The notes under the pieces: model-generated | What the model was told of the DNA's origin: nothing | The model's database searches: none | What the model saw: the letters and a program-made list of their open reading frames with translations, nothing else | Assembly (NCBI GenBank): GCA_964036275.1 | Contig: CAXIWQ010000122.1 | Location: 1 to 64,000, forward strand | Direction of reading: 5' to 3' | Length of the DNA: 64,000 nucleotides | DNA from: Litoditis marina | Lineage: Eukaryota; Nematoda; Chromadorea; Rhabditida; Rhabditidae | Shown here: in pieces, positions 49,096-63,000 of the stretch | Position numbering within the stretch: the first letter of the stretch is position 1 | Layout of the letters: the number at the start of each line of letters is the position of its first letter | Program-made: the position numbers and the translations under genes

Positions 49096-52000
49096 TACGA
49101 CTTTATATTCTGTGGCGCACAGCCACAAAAACGAATTAACGCGGTTATTGACATTTTGACTTGCAGCTACAGAAAAAATCATACGGCTATCAAGTCTGTT
49201 GCTCCCAACTACAAAAACATAATACGACTTTATATTCTGTGGCGCACAGCCACAAAATACAAATTAACGCGGTTATTGACTCTTTGCCTTGCAGTTACAG
49301 AGAACATTTCATACAGCTATCAAATCTGTTGCTCCCAGCTACAAAAACCTAATACGACAATCTATTCTGTGGCGCACAGCCACAAAATACGAATTAACGC
49401 GGTTATCGACTCTTTGCCTAGCAGCTACAGAAAAAAGTTTATACGGCTATCAAGTCTGTTGCTCCCAGCTACAAAAACCTAATACGACAATCTATTCTGT
49501 GGCGCACAGCCACAAAATACGAATTTACGCGGTTATCGACTCTTTGCCTTGCAGCTACAGAAAAAAGTTTATACGGCTATCAAGTCTGTTGCTCATGGCT
49601 ACAAAAACCTAATACGACTTTATATCCTGTGGCGCACAGCCACAAAATACAAATTAACGCGGTTATTGACTCTTTGCCTTGCAGTTACAGAGAACATTTC
49701 ATACGGCTATCAAATCTGTTGCTCCCAGCTACAAAAACCTAATACGACAATCTAATCTGTGGCGCACAGCCACAAAATACGAATTTACGCGGTTATTACC
49801 TCTTTGCCTTGCAGCTACAGAAAAAAGTTCATACGGCTATCAAGTCTGTTGCTCCCAGCTACAAAAACCTGATACGACAATCTATTCTAAGGCGCACAGC
49901 CACAAAAGACAAATTAACGCGGTTATTACCTCTTTGCCTTGCAGCTACAGAAAGAAGTTCATACGGCTATCAAGTCTGTTGCTCCCAGCTACAAAAACCT
50001 AATACGACTTTGTATTCTGTGGCGCACAGCCACAAAAGACAAATTAACGCGGTTATTGACTCTTTGCCGTGCAGCTACAGGGAAAAGGTTATACGGCTAT
50101 CAAGTATGTTGCTCCCAGCTACAAAAACCTAATACGACTATCTATTCTGTGGCGCACAGCCACAAATTACGAATTAACGCGGTTATCGACTCTTTGCCTT
50201 GCAGCTACAGAGAACAGTTCATACGGCTATCAAATCTGTTGCTCCCAGCTACAAAAACCTAATACGACAATCTATTCTGTGGCGCACAGCCACAAAATAC
50301 GAATTATCGCGGTTATCGACTTCTTGGCTTGCAGCTACAGAGAAAAGTTTATACGGCTATCAAGTCTGTTGCTCCCAGCTACAAAAACCTGATACGACAA
50401 TCTATTCTGTGGCGCACAGCCACAAAAGACAAATTAACGCGGTTATTACCTCTTTGCTTTGCAGCTACAGAAAAAAGTTCATACGGCTATCAAGTCTGTT
50501 GCTCCCAGCTACGAAAACCTAATTCGACTTTATATTCTGTGGCGCACAGCCACAAAAGACAAATTGACGCGGTTATTGACTCTTTGCCGTGCAGCTACAG
50601 GAAAAAGGTTATACGGCTATCAAGTATGTTGCTCCCAGCTACAAAAACCTAATACTATTCTGTGGCGCACAGCCACAAAATACGAATTAACGCGGTTATC
50701 GACTCTTTGCCTTGCAGCTACAGAGAACAGTTCATACGGCTATCAAATCTGTTGCTCCCAGCTACAAAAACCTAATACGACAATCTTTTCTGTGGCGCAC
50801 AGCCACAAAATACGAATTAACGCGGTTATCGACTTGTTGGCTTGCAGCTACAGAGAAAAGTTCATACGGCTATCAAGTCTGTTGCTCCCAGCTACAAAAA
50901 CCTAATACGACAATCTATTCTGTGGCGCACAGCCACAAAATACGAATTTACGCGGTTATCGACTCTTTGCCTTGCAGCTACAGAAAAAAGTTTATACGGC
51001 TATCAAGTCTGTTGCTCATGGCTACAAAAACCTAATACGACTTTATATCCTGTGGCGCACAGCCACAAAATACAAATTAACGCGGTTATTGACTCTTTGC
51101 CTTGCAGTTACAGAGAACATTTCATACGGCTATCAAATCTGTTGCTCCCAGCTACAAAAACCTAATACGACAATCTAATCTGTGGCGCACAGCCACAAAA
51201 TACGAATTAACGTGGTTATCGACTCTTTGCCTTGCAGCTACAGAAAAAAAAGTTTATACGGCTTTCAAGTCTGTTGCTCATGGCTACAAAAACCTAATGC
51301 GACTTTATATCCTGTGGCGCACAGCCACAAAAGACAAATTAACGCGGTTATTACCTCTTTGCCTTGCAGCTACAGAAAAAAGTTCATACGGCTATCAAGT
51401 CTGTTGCTCCCAGCTACAAAAACCTGATACGACAATCTATTCTAAGGCGCACAGCCACAAAAGACAAATTAACGCGGTTATTACCTCTTTGCCTTGCAGC
51501 TACAGAAAGAAGTTCATACGGCTATCAAGTCTGTTGCTCCCAGCTACAAAAACCTAATACGACTTTGTATTCTGTGGCGCACAGCCACAAAAGACAAATT
51601 AACGCGGTTATTGACATTTTGACTCGCAGCTACAAAAAAAATCATACGGCTATCAAGTATGTTGCTCCCAACTACAAAAACATAATACGACTTTATATTC
51701 TGTGGCGCACAGCCACAAAATACAAATTAACGCGGTTATTGACTCTTTGCCTTGCAGTTACAGAGAACATTTCATACGGCTATCAAATCTGTTGCTCCCA
51801 GCTACAAAAACCTAATACGACAATCTATTCTGTGGCGCACAGCCACAAAATACGAATTTACGCGGTTATCGACTCTTTGCCTTGCAGCTACAGAAAAAAG
51901 TTTATACGGCTATCAAGTCTGTTGCTCATGGCTACAAAAACCTAATACGACTCTATATCCTGTGGCGCACAGCCACAAAATACAAATCAACGCGGTTATT

Positions 52001-53643
52001 GACTCTTTGCCTTGCAGTTACAGAGAACATTTCATACGGCTATCAAATCTGTTGCTCCCAGCTACAAAAACCTAATACAACAATCTATTCTGTGGCGCAC
52101 AGCCACAAAATACGAATTAACGTGGTTATCGACTCTTTGCCTTGCAGCTATAGAAAAAAAGTTTATACGGCTTTCAAGTCTGTTGCTCATGGCTACAAAA
52201 ACCTAATACGACTTTATATCCTGTGGCGCACAGCCACAAAAGACAAATTAACGCGGTTATTACCTCTCTGCCTTGCAGCTACAGAAAAAAGTTCATACGG
52301 CTATCAAGTCTGTTGCTCCCAGCTACAAAAACCTAATACGACTTTATATTCTGTGGCGCACAGCCACAAAAACGAATTAACGCGGTTATTGACATTTTGA
52401 CTTGCAGCTACAAAAAAAATCATACGGCTATCAAGTCTGTTGCTCCCAACTACGAAAACCTAATTCGACTTTATATTCTGTGGCGCACAGCCACAAAAGA
52501 CAAATTAACGCGGTTATTGACTCTTTGCCTTGCAGTTACAGAGAACATTTCATACGGCTATCAAATCTGTTGCTCCCAGCTACAAAAACCTAATACGACA
52601 ATCTATTCTGTGGCGCACAGCCACAAAATACGAATTAACGCGGTTATCGACTCTTTGCCTAGCAGCTACAGAAAAAAAGTTTATACGGCTATCAAGTCTG
52701 TTGCTCCCAGCTACAAAAACCTAATACGACTATCTATTCTGTGGCGCACAGCCACAAAACACGAATTAACGCGGTTATCGACTCTTTGCCTTGCAGATAC
52801 AGAGAACAGTCCATACGGCTATCAAATCTGTTGCTCCCAGCTACAAAAACCTAATACGACAATCTATTCTGTGGCGCACAGCCACAAAATACGAATTATC
52901 GCGGTTATCGACTTGTTGGCTTGCAGCGACAGAGAAAAGTTCATACGGCTATCAAGTCTGTTGCTCCCAGCTACAAAAACCTGATACGACAATCTATTCT
53001 GTGGCGCACAGCCACAAAAGACAAATTAACGCGGTTATTACCTCTTTGCCTTGCAGCTACAGAAAAAAGTTTATACGGCTATCAAGTATGTTGCTCCCAG
53101 CTACAAAAACCTGATACGACAATCTATTCTGTGGCGCACAGCCACAAAAGACAAATTAACGCGGTTATTGACTCTTTGCCGTGCAGCTACAGAAAAAAGT
53201 TTATACGGCTATCAAGTATGCTGCTCCCAGCTACAAAAACCTAATACGACTATCTATTCTGTGGCGCACAGCCACAAAATACGAATTAACGCGGTTATCG
53301 ACTGTTTGCTTTGCAGCTACAGAAAAAAGTTAATACGGCTATCAAGTCTGTTGCTCCCAGCTACAAAAACCTAATACGACAATCTATTCTGTGGCGCACA
53401 GCCACAAAAACGAATTAACGCGGTTATTGACATTTTGACTCGCAGTTCCAAAAAAAATCATACGGCTATCAAGTCTGTTGCTCCCAACTACAAAAACATA
53501 ATACGACTTTATATTCTGTGGCGCACAGCCACAAAATACAAATTAACGCGGTTATTGACTCTTTGCCTTGCAGTTACAGAGAACATTTCATACGGCTATC
53601 AAATCTGTTGCTCCCAGCTACAAAAACCTAATACGACAATCTA

Positions 53644-54013
53644 CTCTAGAATTTGGCGGCGACTCGCCGGCGACATGGAGGGGTCGGCAGAGTGTCGCCG
53701 GCGGGTGGCCTGCGATTGTTTTTAGGTTCTTCACACTGAACGTTTTATATAGTGAACAGATACAGAAACTTATGAATTCACAGAGAATAACAATGTTATA
53801 TATATTTAACGTCGCCAGAGGTAGACACGATGAGATTCACGACTTCATTGTTCATGTATAAACATGTCACCCACCTAAAAACCACAAGTATGTGCGTCTG
53901 ATTAACATATATTTCATCGAAAATCAACGACCTAAAAACAATTGCAGGCGACCCGCCGGCGACACTCTGCCGACCCCTTCATGTCGCCGGCGAGTCGCCG
54001 CCAAATTCTAGAG
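53644..54013. mobile_element. 370-bp MITE, Tc1/mariner-like, in satellite
   Basis: The insert has 83-bp terminal inverted repeats (53644-53726 and 53931-54013) with three mismatches. They start CTCTAGAATTTGGCGGCGAC and end with the complement. It is flanked by TA on both sides (53642-53643 and 54014-54015). The satellite CAATCTATTCTG is rebuilt when the element and one TA are removed. The TIRs are GC-rich and contain the palindrome TCGCCGGCGA. The 204-bp AT-rich interior has no transposase. The TA duplication fits the Tc1/mariner superfamily; a longer relative with a transposase would be needed to place it exactly. Confidence 0.93.
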
Positions 54014-57000
54014 TATTCTGTGGCGCACAGCCACAAAATACGAATTTACGCGGTTATCGACTCTTTGCCTTGCAGCTACAGAAAAAAGTTTATACGGCTA
54101 TCAAGTCTGTTGCTCATGGCTACAAAAACCTAATACGACTCTATATCCTGTGGCGCACAGCCACAAAATACAAATTAACGCGGTTATTGACTCTTTGCCT
54201 TGCAGTTACAGAGAACATTTCATACGGCTATCAAATCTGTTGCTCCCAGCTACAAAAACCTAATACGACAATCTATTCTGTGGCGCACAGCCACAAAATA
54301 CGAATTAACGTGGTTATCGACTCTTTGCCTTGCAGCTATAGAAAAAAAGTTTATACGGCTTTCAAGTCTGTTGCTCATGGCTGCAAAAACCTAATACGAC
54401 TTTATATCCTGTGGCGCACAGCCACAAAAGACAAATTAACGCGGTTATTACCTCTCTGCCTTGCAGCTACAGAAAAAAGTTCATACGGCTATCAAGTCTG
54501 TTGCTCCCAGCTACAAAAACCTAATACGACTTTATATTCTGTGGCGCACAGCCACAAAAACGAATTAACGCGGTTATTGACATTTTGACTTGCAGCTACA
54601 AAAAAAATCATACGGCTATCAAGTCTGTTGCTCCCAACTACGAAAACCTAATTCGACTTTATATTCTGTGGCGCACAGCCACAAAATACGAATTAACGCG
54701 GTTATCGACTGTTTGCTTTGCAGCTACAGAAAAAAGTTAATACGGCTATCAAGTCTGTTGCTCCCAGCTACAAAAACCTAATACGACAATCTATTCTGTG
54801 GCGCACAGCCACAAAAACGAATTAACGCGGTTATTGACATTTTGACTCGCAGCTCCAAAAAAAATCATACGGCTATCAAGTCTGTTGCTCCCAACTACAA
54901 AAACATAATACGACTTTATATTCTGTGGCGCACAGCCACAAAATACAAATTAACGCGGTTATTGACTCTTTGCCTTGCAGCTACAGAAAAAAGTTTATAC
55001 GGCTATCAAGTCTGTTGCTCCCAGCTACAAAAACCTAATACGACAATCTATTCTGTGGCGCACAGCCACAAAAACGAATTAACGCGGTTATTGACATTTT
55101 GACTCGCAGCTCCAAAAAAAATCATACGGCTATCAAGTCTGTTGCTCCCAACTACAAAAACATAATACGACTTTATATTCTGTGGCGCACAGCCACAAAA
55201 TACGAATTTACGCGGTTATCGACTCTTTGCCTTGCAGCTACAGAAAAAAGTTTATACGGCTATCAAGTCTGTTGCTCATGGCTACAAAAACCTAATACGA
55301 CTCTATATCCTGTGGCGCACAGCCACAAAATACAAATTAACGCGGTTATTGACTCTTTGCCTTGCAGCTATAGAAAAAAAGTTTATACGGCTTTCAAGTC
55401 TGTTGCTCATGGCTACAAAAACCTAATACGACTTTATATCCTGTGGCGCACAGCCACAAAAGACAAATTAACGCGGTTATTACCTCTCTGCCTTGCAGCT
55501 ACAGAAAAAAGTTCATACGGCTATCAAGTCTGTTGCTCCCAGCTACAAAAACCTAATACGACTTTATATTCTGTGGCGCACAGCCACAAAAACGAATTAA
55601 CGCGGTTATTGACATTTTGACTTGCAGCTACAAAAAAAATCATACGGCTATCAAGTCTGTTGCTCCCAACTACGAAAACCTAATTCGACTTTATATTCTG
55701 TGGCGCACAGCCACAAAAGACAAATTAACGCGGTTATTGACTCTTTGCCTTGCAGTTACAGAGAACATTTCATACGGCTATCAAATCTGTTGCTCCCAGC
55801 TACAAAAACCTAATACGACAATCTATTCTGTGGCGCACAGCCACAAAATACGAATTAACGCGGTTATCGACTCTTTGCCTAGCAGCTACAGAAAAAAGTT
55901 TATACGGCTATCAAGTCTGTTGCTCCCAGCTACAAAAACCTGATACGACAATCTATTCTGTGGCGCACAGCCACAAAATACGAATTTACGCGGTTATCGA
56001 CTTGTTGGCTTGCAGCTACAGAGAAAAGTTCATACGGCTATCAAGTCTGTTGCTCCCAGCTACAAAAACCTGATACGACAATCTATTCTGTGGCGCACAG
56101 CCACAAAAGACAAATTAACGCGGTTATTACCTCTTTGCCTTGCAGCTACAGAAAAAAGTTCATACGGCTATCAAGTCTGTTGCTCCCAGCTACGAAAACC
56201 TAATTCGACTTTATATTCTGTGGCGCACAGCCACAAAAGACAAATTAACGCGGTTATTGACTCTTTGCCGTGCAGCTACAGGAAAAAGGTTATACGGCTA
56301 TCAAGTATGTTGCTCCCAGCTACAAAAACCTAATACTATTCTGTGGCGCACAGCCACAAAATACGAATTAACGCGGTTATCGACTCTTTGCCTTGCAGCT
56401 ACAGAGAACAGTCCATACGGCTATCAAATCTGTTGCTCCCAGCTACAAAAACCTAATACGACAATCTATTCTGTGGCGCACAGCCACAAAATACGAATTA
56501 TCGCGGTTATCGACTTGTTGGCTTGCAGCTACAGAGAAAAGTTCATACGGCTATCAAGTCTGTTGCTCCCAGCTACAAAAACCTGATACGACAATCTATT
56601 CTGTGGCGCACAGCCACAAAAGACAAATTAACGCGGTTATTACCTCTTTGCCTTGCAGCTACAGAAAAAAGTTTATAGGGCTATCAAGTCTGTTGCTCAT
56701 GGCTACAAAAACCTAATACGACTTTATATTATGTGGCGCACAGCCACAAAAGACAAATTAACGCGGTTATTACCTCTTTGCCTTGCAGCTACAGAAAAAA
56801 GTTTATACGGCTATCAAGTATGTTGCTCATGGCTACAAAAACCTAATACGACTTTATATTCTGTGGCGCACAGCCACAAAAGACAAATTAACGCGGTTAT
56901 TGACTCTTTGCCGTGCAGCTACAGAAAAAAGTTTATACGGCTATCAAGTATGTTGCTCCCAGCTACAAAAACCTAATACGACTATCTATTCTGTGGCGCA

Positions 57001-60000
57001 CAGCCACAAAATACGAATTAACGCGGTTATCGACTGTTTGCTTTGCAGCTACAGAAAAAAGTTAATACGGCTATCAAGTCTGTTGCTCCCAGCTACAAAA
57101 ACCTGATACGACAATCTATTCTGTGGCGCACAGCCACAAAAGACAAATTAACGCGGTTATTACCTCTTTGCCTTGCAGCTACAGAAAAAAGCTTATACGG
57201 CTATCAAGTCTGTTGCTCATGGCTACAAAAACCTAATACGACTTTATATTCTGTGGCGCACAGCCACAAAAGACAAATTAACGCGGTTATTGACTCTTTG
57301 CCGTGCAGCTACAGAAAAAAGTTTATACGGCTATCAAGTATGTTGCTCCCAGCTACAAAAACCTAATACGACTATCTATTCTGTGGCGCACAGCCACAAA
57401 ATACGAATTAACGCGGTTATCGACTGATTGCTTTGCAGCTACAGAAAAAAGTTAATACGGCTATCAAGTCTGTTGCTCCCAGCTACGAAAACCTAATTCG
57501 ACTTTATATTCTGTGGCGCACAGCCACAAAAGACAAATTAACGCGGTTATTGACTCTTTGCCGTGCAGCTACAGGAAAAAGGTTATACGGCTATCAAGTA
57601 TGTTGCTCCCAGCTACAAAAACCTAATACTATTCTGTGGCGCACAGCCACAAAATACGAATTAACGCGGTTATCGACTCTTTGCCTTGCAGCTACAGAGA
57701 ACAGTCCATACGGCTATCAAATCTGTTGCTCCCAGCTACAAAAACCTAATACGACAATCTATTCTGTGGCGCACAGCCACAAAATACGAATTAACGTGGT
57801 TATCGACTCTTTGCCTTGCAGCTATAGAAAAAAAGTTTATACGGCTTTCAAGTCTGTTGCTCATGGCTACAAAAACCTAATACGACTTTATATCCTGTGG
57901 CGCACAGCCACAAAAGACAAATTAACGCGGTTATTACCTCTCTGCCTTGCAGCTACAGAAAAAAGTTCATACGGCTATCAAGTCTGTTGCTCCCAGCTAC
58001 AAAAACCTAATACGACTTTATATTCTGTGGCGCACAGCCACAAAAACGAATTAACGCGGTTATTGACATTTTGACTTGCAGCTACAAAAAAAATCATACG
58101 GCTATCAAGTCTGTTGCTCCCAGCTACAAAAACCTGATACGACAATCTATTCTGTGGCGCACAGCCACAAAAGACAAATTAACGCGGTTATTACCTCTTT
58201 GCCTTGCAGCTACAGAAAAAAGTTCATACGGCTATCAAGTCTGTTGCTCCCAGCTACGAAAACCTAATTCGACTTTATATTCTGTGGCGCACAGCCACAA
58301 AAGACAAATTAACGCGGTTATTGACTCTTTGCCGTGCAGCTACAGGAAAAAGGTTATACGGCTATCAAGTATGTTGCTCCCAGCTACAAAAACCTAATAC
58401 TATTCTGTGGCGCACAGCCACAAAATACGAATTAACGCGGTTATCGACTCTTTGCCTTGCAGCTACAGAGAACAGTCCATACGGCTATCAAATCTGTTGC
58501 TCCCAGCTACAAAAACCTAATACGACAATCTATTCTGTGGCGCACAGCCACAAAATACGAATTATCGCGGTTATCGACTTGTTGGCTTGCAGCTACAGAG
58601 AAAAGTTCATACGGCTATCAAGTCTGTTGCTCCCAGCTACAAAAACCTGATACGACAATCTATTCTGTGGCGCACAGCCACAAAAGACAAATTAACGCGG
58701 TTATTACCTCTTTGCCTTGCAGCTACAGAAAAAAGTTTATAGGGCTATCAAGTCTGTTGCTCATGGCTACAAAAACCTAATACGACTTTATATTATGTGG
58801 CGCACAGCCACAAAAGACAAATTAACGCGGTTATTACCTCTTTGCCTTGCAGCTACAGAAAAAAGTTTATACGGCTATCAAGTATGTTGCTCATGGCTAC
58901 AAAAACCTAATACGACTTTATATTCTGTGGCGCACAGCCACAAAAGACAAATTAACGCGGTTATTGACTCTTTGCCGTGCAGCTACAGAAAAAAGTTTAT
59001 ACGGCTATCAAGTATGTTGCTCCCAGCTACAAAAACCTAATACGACTATCTATTCTGTGGCGCACAGCCACAAAATACGAATTAACGCGGTTATCGACTG
59101 TTTGCTTTGCAGCTACAGAAAAAAGTTAATACGGCTATCAAGTCTGTTGCTCCCAGCTACAAAAACCTGATACGACAATCTATTCTGTGGCGCACAGCCA
59201 CAAAAGACAAATTAACGCGGTTATTACCTCTTTGCCTTGCAGCTACAGAAAAAAGCTTATACGGCTATCAAGTCTGTTGCTCATGGCTACAAAAACCTAA
59301 TACGACTTTATATTCTGTGGCGCACAGCCACAAAAGACAAATTAACGCGGTTATTGACTCTTTGCCGTGCAGCTACAGAAAAAAGTTTATACGGCTATCA
59401 AGTATGTTGCTCCCAGCTACAAAAACCTAATACGACTATCTATTCTGTGGCGCACAGCCACAAAATACGAATTAACGCGGTTATCGACTGATTGCTTTGC
59501 AGCTACAGAAAAAAGTTAATACGGCTATCAAGTCTGTTGCTCCCAGCTACGAAAACCTAATTCGACTTTATATTCTGTGGCGCACAGCCACAAAAGACAA
59601 ATTAACGCGGTTATTGACTCTTTGCCGTGCAGCTACAGGAAAAAGGTTATACGGCTATCAAGTATGTTGCTCCCAGCTACAAAAACCTAATACTATTCTG
59701 TGGCGCACAGCCACAAAATACGAATTAACGCGGTTATCGACTCTTTGCCTTGCAGCTACAGAGAACAGTCCATACGGCTATCAAATCTGTTGCTCCCAGC
59801 TACAAAAACCTAATACGACAATCTATTCTGTGGCGCACAGCCACAAAATACGAATTAACGTGGTTATCGACTCTTTGCCTTGCAGCTATAGAAAAAAAGT
59901 TTATACGGCTTTCAAGTCTGTTGCTCATGGCTACAAAAACCTAATACGACTTTATATCCTGTGGCGCACAGCCACAAAAGACAAATTAACGCGGTTATTA

Positions 60001-63000
60001 CCTCTCTGCCTTGCAGCTACAGAAAAAAGTTCATACGGCTATCAAGTCTGTTGCTCCCAGCTACAAAAACCTAATACGACTTTATATTCTGTGGCGCACA
60101 GCCACAAAAACGAATTAACGCGGTTATTGACATTTTGACTTGCAGCTACAAAAAAAATCATACGGCTATCAAGTCTGTTGCTCCCAACTACGAAAACCTA
60201 ATTCGACTTTATATTCTGTGGCGCACAGCCACAAAAGACAAATTAACGCGGTTATTGACTCTTTGCCTTGCAGTTACAGAGAACATTTCATACGGCTATC
60301 AAATCTGTTGCTCCCAGCTACAAAAACCTAATACGACAATCTATTCTGTGGCGCACAGCCACAAAATACGAATTAACGCGGTTATCGACTCTTTGCCTAG
60401 CAGCTACAGAAAAAAGTTTATACGGCTATCAAGTCTGTTGCTCCCAGCTACAAAAACCTAATACGACAATCTATTCTGTGGCGCACAGCCACAAAATACG
60501 AATTTACGCGGTTATCGACTTGTTGGCTTGCAGCTACAGAGAAAAGTTCATACGGCTATCAAGTCTGTTGCTCCCAGCTACAAAAACCTGATACGACAAT
60601 CTATTCTGTGGCGCACAGCCACAAAAGACAAATTAACGCGGTTATTACCTCTTTGCCTTGCAGCTACAGAAAAAAGTTCATACGGCTATCAAGTCTGTTG
60701 CTCCCAGCTACGAAAACCTAATTCGACTTTATATTCTGTGGCGCACAGCCACAAAAGACAAATTAACGCGGTTATTGACTCTTTGCCGTGCAGCTACAGG
60801 AAAAAGGTTATACGGCTATCAAGTATGTTGCTCCCAGCTACAAAAACCTAATACTATTCTGTGGCGCACAGCCACAAAATACGAATTAACGCGGTTATCG
60901 ACTCTTTGCCTTGCAGCTACAGAGAACAGTTCATACGGCTATCAAATATGTTGCTCCCAGCTACAAAAACCTAATACGACAATCTATTCTGTGGCGCACA
61001 GCCACAAAATACGAATTATCGCGGTTATCGACTTGTTGGCTTGCAGCTACAGAGAAAAGTTCATACGGCTATCAAATATGTTGCTCCCAGCTACAAAAAC
61101 CTAATACGACAATCTATTCTGTGGCGCACAGCCACAAAATACGAATTATCGCGGTTATCGACTTGTTGGCTTGCAGCTACAGAGAAAAGTTCATACGGCT
61201 ATCAAGTCTGTTGCTCCCAGCTACAAAAACCTGATACGACAATCTATTCTGTGGCGCACAGCCACAAAAGACAAATTAACGCGGTTATTACCTCTTTGCC
61301 TTGCAGCTACAGAAAAAAGTTTATACGGCTATCAAGTCTGTTGCTCATGGCTACAAAAACCTAATACGACTTTATATTCTGTGGCGCACAGCCACAAAAG
61401 ACAAATTAACGCGGTTATTGACTCTTTGCCGTGCAGCTACAGAAAAAAGTTTATACGGCTATCAAGTATGTTGCTCCCAGCTACAAAAACCTAATACGAC
61501 TATCTATTCTGTGGCGCACAGCCACAAAATACGAATTAACGCGGTTATCGACTGATTGCTTTGCAGCTACAGAAAAAAGTTAATACGGCTATCAAGTCTG
61601 TTGCTCCCAGCTACGAAAACCTAATTCGACTTTATATTCTGTGGCGCACAGCCACAAAAGACAAATTAACGCGGTTATTGACTCTTTGCCGTGCAGCTAC
61701 AGGAAAAAGGTTATACGGCTATCAAGTATGTTGCTCCCAGCTACAAAAACCTAATACTATTCTGTGGCGCACAGCCACAAAATACGAATTAACGCGGTTA
61801 TCGACTCTTTGCCTTGCAGCTACAGAGAACAGTCCATACGGCTATCAAATCTGTTGCTCCCAGCTACAAAAACCTAATACGACAATCTATTCTGTGGCGC
61901 ACAGCCACAAAATACGAATTAACGTGGTTATCGACTCTTTGCCTTGCAGCTATAGAAAAAAAGTTTATACGGCTTTCAAGTCTGTTGCTCATGGCTACAA
62001 AAACCTAATACGACTTTATATCCTGTGGCGCACAGCCACAAAAGACAAATTAACGCGGTTATTACCTCTCTGCCTTGCAGCTACAGAAAAAAGTTCATAC
62101 GGCTATCAAGTCTGTTGCTCCCAGCTACAAAAACCTAATACGACTTTATATTCTGTGGCGCACAGCCACAAAAACGAATTAACGCGGTTATTGACATTTT
62201 GACTTGCAGCTACAAAAAAAATCATACGGCTATCAAGTCTGTTGCTCCCAACTACGAAAACCTAATTCGACTTTATATTCTGTGGCGCACAGCCACAAAA
62301 GACAAATTAACGCGGTTATTGACTCTTTGCCTTGCAGTTACAGAGAACATTTCATACGGCTATCAAATCTGTTGCTCCCAGCTACAAAAACCTAATACGA
62401 CAATCTATTCTGTGGCGCACAGCCACAAAATACGAATTAACGCGGTTATCGACTCTTTGCCTAGCAGCTACAGAAAAAAGTTTATACGGCTATCAAGTCT
62501 GTTGCTCCCAGCTACAAAAACCTAATACGACAATCTATTCTGTGGCGCACAGCCACAAAATACGAATTTACGCGGTTATCGACTTGTTGGCTTGCAGCTA
62601 CAGAGAAAAGTTCATACGGCTATCAAGTCTGTTGCTCCCAGCTACAAAAACCTGATACGACAATCTATTCTGTGGCGCACAGCCACAAAAGACAAATTAA
62701 CGCGGTTATTACCTCTTTGCCTTGCAGCTACAGAAAAAAGTTCATACGGCTATCAAGTCTGTTGCTCCCAGCTACGAAAACCTAATTCGACTTTATATTC
62801 TGTGGCGCACAGCCACAAAAGACAAATTAACGCGGTTATTGACTCTTTGCCGTGCAGCTACAGGAAAAAGGTTATACGGCTATCAAGTATGTTGCTCCCA
62901 GCTACAAAAACCTAATACTATTCTGTGGCGCACAGCCACAAAATACGAATTAACGCGGTTATCGACTCTTTGCCTTGCAGCTACAGAGAACAGTTCATAC

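Larger units (their letters stand above)
32653..53643. repeat. 130-bp satellite array, tract 3
   Basis: About 161 monomers in the same orientation, from the 3' flank of the LTR element to the MITE. The first bases complete the monomer broken by the LTR insertion: GTTAT, then CGACTCC. Variants with GCTCATGGCTAC, ATTCTAAGGCGC, AATTTACGCGG and GACATTTTGACTTGC become frequent here. From 44.4 kb a unit with a 7-bp deletion (AATACTATTC) appears. The tract is organised in duplicated blocks, listed separately. No host gene was seen. Confidence 0.97.
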
